Source: UBA10649 sp965227045 (GTDB taxonomy: Bacteria > Actinomycetota > Actinomycetes > S36-B12). Taken from it: a stretch of DNA of 64,000 bases. Below are positions 52,385 through 60,230 of this stretch, piece after piece. The stretch covers positions 1,302,001 to 1,366,000 of the forward strand of contig OZ245718.1 in the NCBI GenBank assembly GCA_965227045.1, given 5' to 3'. How positions within the stretch are numbered: the first letter of the stretch is position 1; each line of letters opens with the position of its first letter. Both the position numbers and the translations under genes were made by a program. The notes below the pieces were generated by a model. That model made no database searches and was not told where the DNA came from. It saw only the letters and a list, made by a program, of their open reading frames with translations.

Positions 52385-52390
52385 TCCGGC

Positions 52391-52693
52391 ATGTCCAAGC
52401 GACTCCTCGCACCCGTCCTCGCCACCGCAATCCTCGTCGGGACAGTCGGCCTCGCCGCACCTGCAGCCCAAGCCGACACGACCGCGGGCCAGGTGACTAG
52501 GTTCCTCAAGACTGAGTGGCGCGACGCCAAGGCTGACGACAAGAAGTACGTGTGCGACCAGTACAAGAATGACGCAGCCTTCATGGTCAAGATGACCGTT
52601 GACGCCCTCGTCGACTCGGACTGGGACGAGCCGCTGCCGGCTCGCTCGGTGTTGCGCAAGGTCGCCCGCGACTTCCTGCGTTGGGCCTGCTGA
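52391..52693 (+). CDS. Small secreted protein
   Basis: 100 residues. A Sec signal peptide (about 1-28, ending APAAQA) is followed by a mature part of about 70 residues, Lys/Asp-rich, with two cysteines (YVCDQ and the terminal WAC) that could pair. No known domain. The promoter hexamer sits 6 nt upstream. Function unknown. Confidence 0.7.
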   Translation: MSKRLLAPVLATAILVGTVGLAAPAAQADTTAGQVTRFLKTEWRDAKADDKKYVCDQYKNDAAFMVKMTVDALVDSDWDEPLPARSVLRKVARDFLRWAC

Positions 52694-52815
52694 GACCACC
52701 GGAAACACACCATTTGTCGATTTCCGCCTACGCCTGCACGAGCCAATCACCACAAGAGCCGACGTAGCGGGTGTCTCGTTTGCGATCGCCGTTGCCAAAT
52801 GCCAAGGTGCCGAAC

Positions 52816-54357
52816 ATGACAAGTACGGGCGCTGGCGGCGGATCCAGGACACTCATTCTGACGGCGATGATCTTCGCGGTCTCGATGACCTTCATCGACC
52901 AGACGATCGTCTCGATCGCCGTTCCTGACATTCAGCAGGAGCTGTCGCTGACGAGTACCGGCATCCAGTGGGCGGTGAATGCGTACCTGCTGACCCTGGC
53001 CGCCTTCTTCGCATTCGGCGGCCGCCTTGCCGACACCCTGGGGCACCGGAAGATGGTGACGATCGGTGTCATCGTCTTCGCCGCGGCGTCGGGCATGTGC
53101 GGGCTGACGCCTACTGGTGCTGCGGCCGAGGCCTGGCTCGTCGGGTTCAGAGCCCTCCAGGGAATCGGCGGCGCACTGATGTTCCCGGCCGCGTTGGCCA
53201 TCGTCGTGCAGACGTATCCGCTGCGCCAGCGAGGCAAGGCACTCGCCGCCTTCTTCGGCATCGCCGGGGGTCTCACCGCGATTGGCCCCATCCTCGGCGG
53301 GTTTCTCACGCAGTGGACATGGCGGGCCATCTTCTGGGTGAACATTCCTGTCGCGATCATCGCTCTGATCTTGATCCTCGTCGCGCGCCCCGTGACCGAC
53401 TTCAAGCCCGCGCGCCTCGACTATCGCGGTCTGGTCCTCATCGCCTCAGGCGTGGCGTTGAGCATCTTCGGATTCCAGCAGGCGGCAGTGTGGGGCTGGG
53501 GCAGCCCGGGCGTCTGGGGTGCCATAGTCATCGGCCTTGCAATCCTGGTCGTCTACGTGCTCGTCGAGCTGCGAACCGAGTCACCGCTCACCGACGTGCG
53601 GATCTTCAAGATCCGCGCGTTCCTCGTCGAGAATCTGGTCCTCGCGCTCTCGATGATCGCGTTCATCCCGATCTTCTTCTTCATGAGCGAGTACGCGCAG
53701 ATCTCGCTGGGCCAGAGCGCCTCCGAGGCGAGCCTGCTGCTCATGTACTTCTTCCTCGGCTTCGTCGTTGCCGCGCAGATCGGCGGGCGCCTGCTGGACC
53801 GCATAGGCGCAAAGGTTCCGGTCGTCGCGGGCTGCGCGATCGCAGCGATCGGCTTTGCACTCTGGTCGCAGAAGGTCACCGGGCTCGACAGCGGAAGCCA
53901 GATCTGGACGATCATCCTCACCGGCGCGGGCATGGGCCTGATGCTCGGCCCAGCGAACACCGACGCGGTCAACCGCGCATCCCGGCTGTCCTACGGAGAG
54001 GCCACCGGCATCACCCAGACCGTGCGCAACTACTCGGCCAGCCTTGGCCTCGCCGTCCTGGGCACCATGCTCGTGAACGTCACCAACAGCCGCGTCACGG
54101 ACTCGATGCTCGCCCAAGGAGCGAGCCCCGAGCAGGCCGCTCAGGCGGCCGCCGAGGCATCCCAAGGAGGACCCGGAGGCGGCGGGGCGATTCCCGCCTT
54201 CGTCCAACTCGACTTCGCGTACGCCATCCGCAGCGTTCTCATCGCGATGGCGGTCGTCATGGCACTCGCCGCGATCGTGGCGCTCATCGGACTACGTCGC
54301 GGCCTTCAGGCGGACCCGGCCACCGCAGGCGGAGAGGTCGCAACCACGACTTCGTGA
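52816..54357 (+). CDS. MFS drug efflux transporter, DHA2 family
   Basis: 513 residues with about 14 helices. The start MTFIDQTIVSIAVPDIQQEL and motif A GRLADTLGHRKMV are typical of EmrB/QacA pumps. It ends with an extracellular Gly-rich loop (SQGGPGGGGAIP) before the last helix. ATG 52816 has AAGGTG upstream; the in-frame codon at 52771 adds nothing to the fold. A convergent S53 peptidase follows after 13 bp. Confidence 0.92.
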   Translation: MTSTGAGGGSRTLILTAMIFAVSMTFIDQTIVSIAVPDIQQELSLTSTGIQWAVNAYLLTLAAFFAFGGRLADTLGHRKMVTIGVIVFAAASGMCGLTPTGAAAEAWLVGFRALQGIGGALMFPAALAIVVQTYPLRQRGKALAAFFGIAGGLTAIGPILGGFLTQWTWRAIFWVNIPVAIIALILILVARPVTDFKPARLDYRGLVLIASGVALSIFGFQQAAVWGWGSPGVWGAIVIGLAILVVYVLVELRTESPLTDVRIFKIRAFLVENLVLALSMIAFIPIFFFMSEYAQISLGQSASEASLLLMYFFLGFVVAAQIGGRLLDRIGAKVPVVAGCAIAAIGFALWSQKVTGLDSGSQIWTIILTGAGMGLMLGPANTDAVNRASRLSYGEATGITQTVRNYSASLGLAVLGTMLVNVTNSRVTDSMLAQGASPEQAAQAAAEASQGGPGGGGAIPAFVQLDFAYAIRSVLIAMAVVMALAAIVALIGLRRGLQADPATAGGEVATTTS

Positions 54358-54370
54358 CCATGGCCTGGCC

Positions 54371-56146
54371 TCAGTTCAACGTGACCCGATCCAGCCGGTC
54401 AAACAGCGGAGCACCAAGACCACTTGCCGGGTCGAAGCCGGGCATTGCCTGACAGCACGGCGGGATCGTCGTAGTCGTCGGCGACGTCGCGACCGGATAC
54501 AGCGTGTTGCCGATTGTCACGTCGAAGAACGTCGCGGGATGCGTCCTTCCGACGCGGTACAGCCACGGGTTCAGGAAGCCGAGCGGCGGCTTGCCCTCCG
54601 CGCGCAGTCGCGCCGAGATGAGGGCGAAGCCGGCGGCGGCCATGGGACTGGCCTGGCTCGTGCCGCCGACCGGCGACACTGGCTCTCCGCCAATGAAGAT
54701 CGTGGTTCCCGGACCGACCCCGGCAAGCAGTGCGATATCGGGGACGCTGCGCACCTGGGACGGATTGATTGGGTGCTGGTACCAGGGCGCATTCCACAAA
54801 CTGCTTGGGCCGGCCGTTGACGTCGCATTGCCGGTGAGCCCGTACTGCACGTCGTTCCACACCGATTCGCCGATGCGCTCGTTGCCAGCCCCGAGATTGA
54901 GTTGGGTGCCGCCGACGGCGGTCACGAACGGTGACGAGGCGGGCATGGCGACCGTCGGCACGGGGTTCGCCATCGCTGCTGTGTCGCCCTCGAATGACCC
55001 CAGGACCTGGCAGACCGAAGATCCCCAGTCGCCGGAGGCGACGAGGACGGACGTTCCGATCATCGCCGCCAACTGGTGTAGCGCCTCGAGGGTCCGATAT
55101 CCCTCGAGGCCGTCGACCTCGCAGTTCCCGTACGACACCGTGACGGCGTCCGGAGGGGTCGACCATCCGGTCAGCGCGAGCGCGAAGCCCTCAATGAACG
55201 ATGGGTCGCTGTTCGACACCTGAACGAGCCGCACCGACTCGAGGTCATGGGTCGCCCACGCAACCGTCTGCAGGTCGAGCGCAGTCTCGCCGCTCAGCGA
55301 CACAATCGGTGAGCCAACGCCCACCCCGTACCGCACATCCACGGTGGGCGCGCGGTGCCCGAAGCATGCGGCTGCGGCCGCGACATCCGACGGGGCGAAG
55401 CCGCCGGCGAGGCTGACGATCGCGATACGCGGCTGACGGGAGCGAGGTATCTCGGAGTTCAATCCGGAAAGGGCGTAGGCGTGCGACAGCTGGTACGGCG
55501 TGTAACTGACCGCGGTTGTCGTTGCCGGAAGGCACGTGGGGCCAACAGGAGTTCCGTTGTTGCCTGCGAGGCCCGAGGGAATGACGGGCAGCGGCTGCGC
55601 TCCGGGAGTGTCCATCGACGGGACGTAGCGCGAGAACTCCGAGATGAACCACGGCACCTTGCCGGCGAGTGCAGGGGGAACAGCGATCGCCTTCTTCTCG
55701 GATGTACGGAAGGCGTACACATCGGAAGCGCCTCCGGATTGCGGCGAACCGAGTGTCGCTGCCCTGAAGTCGATGGGCTCGCCGTAGGCCGCCTGCCACT
55801 GTGCCACCGTGCCGCTGACGCGGGCATACATGCGGGTCGCGTCGACCGCTGTCGTCAAACCAAAGGGAGCCACGGCACGACGAACGCGTTCGACTGCCGA
55901 GTCCGACGCGCCGTATCTCGTTGCCGCCTGCTTCAGCGTCAGGTACTCGCGAAAACTCGCAGATCCCGGCGAACTGACAGCCTGCGCATCTGCGCGAAGG
56001 AGCGTGGAACGGATCGGCAGACCGGTAAGAAACGTGACGCTCGCGTTCTGGTCCACTCCCGCCTGTGCAGCGGTCGCCGCAGGCCCGACCACCACTCCGA
56101 GCGCGCCAACAACGGCAAGCAGAAGTCCCATGGCGATCGCACGCAC
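54371..56146 (-). CDS. Secreted S53 (sedolisin/kumamolisin) peptidase
   Basis: 591 residues. A signal peptide (1-26) is followed by a pro-domain (about 30-170, with TRYGASDSAVERVRRAVAPFG) and a catalytic domain. Likely catalytic residues are Glu/Asp in SGETALDLQ (about 287-291), Asp in SGDWGSS (about 372) and Ser in GGTSQASP (about 498). A calcium site is expected at the end (FFDVTIGN, GFDPASGLGAP). Such proteases act at acid pH outside the cell. TAGCCT (56154-56159) ends 7 nt before the GTG. Divergent from the MTHFR-like gene. Confidence 0.92.
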   Translation of the reverse strand: MRAIAMGLLLAVVGALGVVVGPAATAAQAGVDQNASVTFLTGLPIRSTLLRADAQAVSSPGSASFREYLTLKQAATRYGASDSAVERVRRAVAPFGLTTAVDATRMYARVSGTVAQWQAAYGEPIDFRAATLGSPQSGGASDVYAFRTSEKKAIAVPPALAGKVPWFISEFSRYVPSMDTPGAQPLPVIPSGLAGNNGTPVGPTCLPATTTAVSYTPYQLSHAYALSGLNSEIPRSRQPRIAIVSLAGGFAPSDVAAAAACFGHRAPTVDVRYGVGVGSPIVSLSGETALDLQTVAWATHDLESVRLVQVSNSDPSFIEGFALALTGWSTPPDAVTVSYGNCEVDGLEGYRTLEALHQLAAMIGTSVLVASGDWGSSVCQVLGSFEGDTAAMANPVPTVAMPASSPFVTAVGGTQLNLGAGNERIGESVWNDVQYGLTGNATSTAGPSSLWNAPWYQHPINPSQVRSVPDIALLAGVGPGTTIFIGGEPVSPVGGTSQASPMAAAGFALISARLRAEGKPPLGFLNPWLYRVGRTHPATFFDVTIGNTLYPVATSPTTTTIPPCCQAMPGFDPASGLGAPLFDRLDRVTLN

Positions 56147-56153
56147 GCGCCGG

Positions 56154-56159
56154 AGGCTA
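56154..56159 (-). promoter_or_regulatory. Predicted leaderless -10 of the S53 gene
   Basis: TAGCCT on the minus strand ends 7 nt before the GTG at 56146. Confidence 0.4.
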
Positions 56160-56185
56160 GCACCGTTCGGCCGTGCGCACTCAGT

Positions 56186-56191
56186 TAGCGT
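56186..56191 (+). promoter_or_regulatory. Predicted leaderless -10 of the MTHFR-like gene
   Basis: TAGCGT ends 7 nt before the GTG at 56199. It lies 27 bp from the divergent -10 at 56154. Confidence 0.4.
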
Positions 56192-56198
56192 TGGGCGC

Positions 56199-57122
56199 GT
56201 GGATCTTCAGCAACGCATCGTGTCCCGCGAGGGCGGGTTCCTGCTATTCGCGCTGACTCCGCCGCGCTTGTCGGCGTCCGAGGACCAGGTGCAGGAGATC
56301 GCCGACGTCACCCTCGAGCGCCTGCGACCACTCGATCTCGATGGCCTCGTCCTGTACGACATCAGCGACGAGGCCGACCGCAACCAGCAGGAACGACCGT
56401 TTCCATTCCTGCCGACCTTGGACCCGACCGACTATTTGGACCGCTACATCAAGACGTGGAACACGCCTGTCGTGGTCTACCGGGCGACGGCGCAGTACAC
56501 CGAGAACGAGCTCCGCGACTGGGTCGAGTCCCAGGACGCCAGCACGCGACTGGCGGTCTTCGTCGGTGCGTCGTCGCGCGAGAAGCCGGTGGCGACGACT
56601 CTGCGCAGGGCGCAGCAGATTCGCGCCGAGGTCAATCCCGACCTCCTTCTTGGCGCCGTCGCGATCCCGGAGCGGCACACGCGCAAGGGTGACGAGCACC
56701 TCCGCCTGATCGCCAAGCAGGAGGCGGGCTGCTCCTACTTCGTGACCCAGGTCGTCTACGACGCCACCGCCGCAAAGAACCTGGTCTCCGACTACGCCTA
56801 CGAGTGCCGTGACCGCGGTCTCGACCCGGCCCCGATCGTGTTCACCTCCTCTGTGTGCGGGTCGATGAAGACCCTGGAGTTCCTCCGCTGGCTCGGCGTC
56901 GACGTGCCGCGCTGGATCGAGAACGACCTGCGCCACTCCGATGACACCCTCGATGCCTCCGTCGACCAAGCCGAGGCCACGTTGGTGGAGCTAATGGCGT
57001 TCTGCCGACGCATCGGAGTTCCGTTCGGGATCAACATTGAGTCCGTCTCGATCCGCAAAGTGGAGATCGAGGCGAGCCTGCATCTTGCCGAGCGGGTACG
57101 AGACAGGTTGGCGCGCATCTAG
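56199..57122 (+). CDS. Methylenetetrahydrofolate reductase-like protein
   Basis: 307 residues, TIM-barrel. It begins GGFLLFALTPPRLSASEDQ and includes GAVAIPERHTRKGDEHLRL, CSYFVTQVVYD, VFTSSVCGSMKTLEFLRWLG and GINIESVSIRK, matching the MetF/MTHFR superfamily layout. Flavin and folate binding cannot be confirmed from the sequence, and the start is less typical than true MetF, so reduction of methylenetetrahydrofolate is likely but unproven. I choose GTG 56199 because the fold starts there; upstream in-frame codons lie in the divergent S53 gene. Confidence 0.75.
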   Translation: MDLQQRIVSREGGFLLFALTPPRLSASEDQVQEIADVTLERLRPLDLDGLVLYDISDEADRNQQERPFPFLPTLDPTDYLDRYIKTWNTPVVVYRATAQYTENELRDWVESQDASTRLAVFVGASSREKPVATTLRRAQQIRAEVNPDLLLGAVAIPERHTRKGDEHLRLIAKQEAGCSYFVTQVVYDATAAKNLVSDYAYECRDRGLDPAPIVFTSSVCGSMKTLEFLRWLGVDVPRWIENDLRHSDDTLDASVDQAEATLVELMAFCRRIGVPFGINIESVSIRKVEIEASLHLAERVRDRLARI

Positions 57123-57349
57123 CCACGGCACGGCGCCCTAGCGGTTGACTCGTTCGGCTGGTGATGCGTCGAGTGTCACGTTCGTTATGGGCGCGACCGG
57201 GGTACGTGACCTTCAGGCAGGTCATTCGGGCCGTCCGGCGGCGTGAATCGAAGGAGTGAGGTTGCGGTGAGCAAGCTATCTGGTGCAGTGATCTTTGTCG
57301 GAGCGGGCACGGCCATCGGCAGTGCCGGGAGCGAATCAGGGGTGGCACT

Positions 57350-57706
57350 GTGACTGTGTTGCCGAGTGTCGACGTGATCCAGGAGGCGGCGAAGGATGCC
57401 GTTCAGGCCCTGCAGGGCGCGGCTGGGACTGCCGGAAGCTCCATCGGGGACGTGTTCGGGGACACCGTCGACACGGTCGGCGATGTGATCGACGGCAAGG
57501 AACGCGAGATCGGGATCGGGGCAGTGGTGCTGGTAGCCGGGGTAGTAATCGTCGGGTTCTTGGTGCTGAAGTCGCTGCGCAGCCTGCGGGTCCAGGCCGA
57601 CGGGAACGGTGCCGGAGGGTCCAGTACGGCGCCCGCGAAGAAGGCACCCGCGAAGAAGGCGACTGCCAAGAAGGTCGCGAAGAAGGCAGCTCCGAAGAAG
57701 AACTAG
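57350..57706 (+). CDS. Single-pass membrane protein with Lys-rich tail
   Basis: 118 residues: a soluble N-terminal part (about 1-53), one membrane helix (about 54-76) and a cytoplasmic tail of repeated APAKKA-type units. The tail resembles the histone-H1-like lysine repeats of actinobacterial DNA-binding proteins, so it may bind nucleic acid or acidic lipids. The start is GTG 57350 with AGGGG upstream. The 227-bp gap before it holds nothing recognised. Confidence 0.6.
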   Translation: MTVLPSVDVIQEAAKDAVQALQGAAGTAGSSIGDVFGDTVDTVGDVIDGKEREIGIGAVVLVAGVVIVGFLVLKSLRSLRVQADGNGAGGSSTAPAKKAPAKKATAKKVAKKAAPKKN

Positions 57707-57750
57707 CGCGGATCTCCTATCGGGCGGGCGTGTGCTCCTCGGCAGTCCGC

Positions 57751-59055
57751 CTAGACCGGGGTGTTGACGACTGACGCCTCGCCTCCGCGACCGCGACGGT
57801 TCGCCTTCCGGCGCCGCGCACGATCGAGCAGCGCCATGCTCGGTGTCGCGGCCACCCCGTGGACCAGGATCGACCCGAGGATGACGACCGTCACGATTGC
57901 CCACAGCCTCTCGCCGCCTGGGAAGTTGCCGTTCTGCAGTCCGTACGCGAGGTAGAACACCGACCCGACGCCGCGGACGCCGAAGAACGCGATCGCCGCG
58001 CGTTCCCGCGGACCAGTCTTTCCCGGAGTGAGGGCGATCCACCCGGCGAGCGGCCGAATGACGAGAAGGATTGCCAACGCGAGCAGGATGTCGGGAAGCG
58101 TCAGCGGCTCGAGGATGCCGCGCGCGACGGCGCCGCCGAGAAGGATTAGCACCGCGACCGTGAGCAGTCGCTCGACCTGCTCGACGAAAGAGTGAAGCAC
58201 CGCATGCAGCCCGTGAGTGCGTTCAGCGGCCCTGATGGTGCACGCGCAGACGAAGACCGCGACGAAGCCATAGCCCTCCGCTACCTCGGCAGCGCCGTAC
58301 GCGATGAATGTCGCGGCGAGCGCGATGAACCCGTCGGCCTTGTCGGTGAAGCCCAGTCGTTGCGAGAACTCGGAGAAGAACAGGCGTCTGAGGAGGAAGC
58401 CGGCGCCTAGCCCGACGAGGACACCGACTCCGATGCGCCACACGACATCGACCAGCAGCCATTCACCCAACCAGCCGGCCGGAGCGATGCCAACAAGGCT
58501 GATGGCGATAGCCGCGTAGGTGAACGGAAACGCCAGGCCATCGTTCAGGCCGGCCTCAGAGGTGATGGCAAAACGCGCCTCGTCGTCGTCGACCTCCTCA
58601 TCATCGGTCAACGGTTCACTGACCTCGACCTCGTTGGCCAGCACGGGATCGGTCGGGGCAAGAGCGGCGGCGAGCAGCAGTGCGCCGGCAGCGCCCAGTC
58701 CAAGTCCCCACCAGCCGAGAATGGCAACGGCCGCGATTGACAGCGGCATCGTGATCGCGAGCAGTCGCCAGGTGGTGGACCACGTACTCCAGGAGAACGC
58801 CCTGTTGATGGCCAGCCCCGCACCCATGAGCGAGACGATCACGCACACTTCGGACAGGTGCAGCGCGACAAAGGAGTTCTGAGTCGGGTCGGGATCCGGC
58901 AGGTCGGGAAAGAGGGCGAACGCGCCTATGCCGGCACCGACGAACACCATGGGCATCGAGATCGGGACGTTGCCGAGAAGTCGTGGCAGCAGCGCGGCGA
59001 CCAACGTGACAACGCCCACGACGAGATAGATCAGGCCGACGTGGTCCCAACTCAT
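57751..59055 (-). CDS. CPA1-type Na+/H+ antiporter
   Basis: About 434 residues with 12-13 membrane helices. TSEAGLNDGLAFPF is the Asn-Asp motif of electroneutral CPA1 antiporters, and ALAPTDPVLA in helix 4 is likewise typical. An acidic stretch (LTDDEEVDDDEA) lies between them on the cytoplasmic side. ATG 59055 is preferred; ATG 59082 is possible. No regulatory TrkA domain is attached. Confidence 0.88.
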   Translation of the reverse strand: MSWDHVGLIYLVVGVVTLVAALLPRLLGNVPISMPMVFVGAGIGAFALFPDLPDPDPTQNSFVALHLSEVCVIVSLMGAGLAINRAFSWSTWSTTWRLLAITMPLSIAAVAILGWWGLGLGAAGALLLAAALAPTDPVLANEVEVSEPLTDDEEVDDDEARFAITSEAGLNDGLAFPFTYAAIAISLVGIAPAGWLGEWLLVDVVWRIGVGVLVGLGAGFLLRRLFFSEFSQRLGFTDKADGFIALAATFIAYGAAEVAEGYGFVAVFVCACTIRAAERTHGLHAVLHSFVEQVERLLTVAVLILLGGAVARGILEPLTLPDILLALAILLVIRPLAGWIALTPGKTGPRERAAIAFFGVRGVGSVFYLAYGLQNGNFPGGERLWAIVTVVILGSILVHGVAATPSMALLDRARRRKANRRGRGGEASVVNTPV

Positions 59056-59156
59056 TGCTTCACGGTCTCCGACGAGTCTCATGCACCCAGCGAGGAGTCA
59101 CGACCTCGTCCGGGTGTCCCAGGAAGTGCCTCTCTCGGAGGCTGCTCGGCTAGCGG

Positions 59157-59384
59157 CTAGGCGGGATTGCTGTGCGGCTCGTCGAGGTAGGACTTGCGTT
59201 CCCCGACAGTCCCGTCCGAGTTCATGATGATGTGCTCAACGTGCGCATCCTGCGCCAGCTTCTGGCCGGCGTCGACCGCCTCCTGCTGGGTGTCGTACGC
59301 GTGGTGCGTGGATCCGTTCTGCCCCTCCACGCGGTTATGCCACTTGTCACCCTCATGGAACGTCTCGATATTTCCTGCAGTCAT
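59157..59384 (-). CDS. DUF2188-family small protein
   Basis: 75 residues with the family pattern WHNRVEGQNGSTHHAYDTQQEAVDAGQKLA and a final IIMNSDGTVGERKSY (given in pieces). DUF2188 proteins are small, beta-sheet plus one helix, and of unknown function. No link to the neighbours is visible. Confidence 0.8.
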   Translation of the reverse strand: MTAGNIETFHEGDKWHNRVEGQNGSTHHAYDTQQEAVDAGQKLAQDAHVEHIIMNSDGTVGERKSYLDEPHSNPA

Positions 59385-59439
59385 GTTCGGTCCTCGTCCT
59401 CGGTGTGAGTGATGGTCAACGTGCGCGTGCAGTGGGCGG

Positions 59440-60186
59440 CTAGCCGCGGAACGGAGAACCCGACTTGCAGTCCCCCGCCTGCCTGCCGACGAGCTTCAGT
59501 CCAGCCAAGTCGCCGGCGCTGAACTGCAGGACATCTGGCTGCAGCGTGGGGTTCATGACGTTGGGGCCGGCTGCATGATCCAAGCCGAGCACGTGGCCCA
59601 GCTCATGCATGAACAGGACCTGCCGTAGCGGCTCGGGAATCCCGGGAAGGTCAGGCGTGTCGACCCGCACGTACCCGTACTGGTACCGGGCGATGCGACT
59701 GGTGTACGACGCATACTGCGCTCCGCCGTAGGCACTGGACGAGACTTGCTTCGGATACGTCTTCGAAAAGTCCTCGAAGATGATCGCGATGTCAGCACCC
59801 GGGATCGTGGGCGTGTGGTAGCGGGGACTCTTGCCGTGCTTCTTCGACACACCCTTGTACTTGAAGGTGAGCCCGGTCACGCTCGAGATGGTCGCGAAAG
59901 CCTGCGTGATTCGCGGAATCTCCTCGGGCACCAGCCCCTTCTCGACGACCGCCCACGTGATCGGCCGGCAGGGGTACCACCGAGCCCCAGGCTTGCCCTT
60001 CTTGGTGAACAGGAACGCGTACGGCCTGTCCTTCTTTGCCGTGACGAGCGCCGGCGCAGCATCGACCACGGTCGCCGTGGACGACGTCGAGGCCGGAGCC
60101 GCGGTTGCTGTCGAGGCGAGCGTGACGGTCGTCAGACCGGCAAGCAGGAGGCTAACAAGCGTGGTCTTCGGCTTCATAGAGCGCAT
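59440..60186 (-). CDS. Secreted matrixin-type zinc metalloprotease
   Basis: 248 residues. A signal peptide (1-29) precedes a mature zincin domain with the complete zinc motif HELGHVLGLDH (about 192-202) and a Met-turn (NVMNP). A two-Cys pair (YPCRP and GDCKS) could join the ends. It should cleave extracellular protein. ATG 60186 has GGGG upstream; ATG 60177 is possible. It follows the MMPL gene on the same strand (45-bp gap). Confidence 0.85.
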   Translation of the reverse strand: MRSMKPKTTLVSLLLAGLTTVTLASTATAAPASTSSTATVVDAAPALVTAKKDRPYAFLFTKKGKPGARWYPCRPITWAVVEKGLVPEEIPRITQAFATISSVTGLTFKYKGVSKKHGKSPRYHTPTIPGADIAIIFEDFSKTYPKQVSSSAYGGAQYASYTSRIARYQYGYVRVDTPDLPGIPEPLRQVLFMHELGHVLGLDHAAGPNVMNPTLQPDVLQFSAGDLAGLKLVGRQAGDCKSGSPFRG

Positions 60187-60230
60187 GTACCCCGAAACTC
60201 AGGAACGTACCCGCCCGTGTGGTCTAGCCC

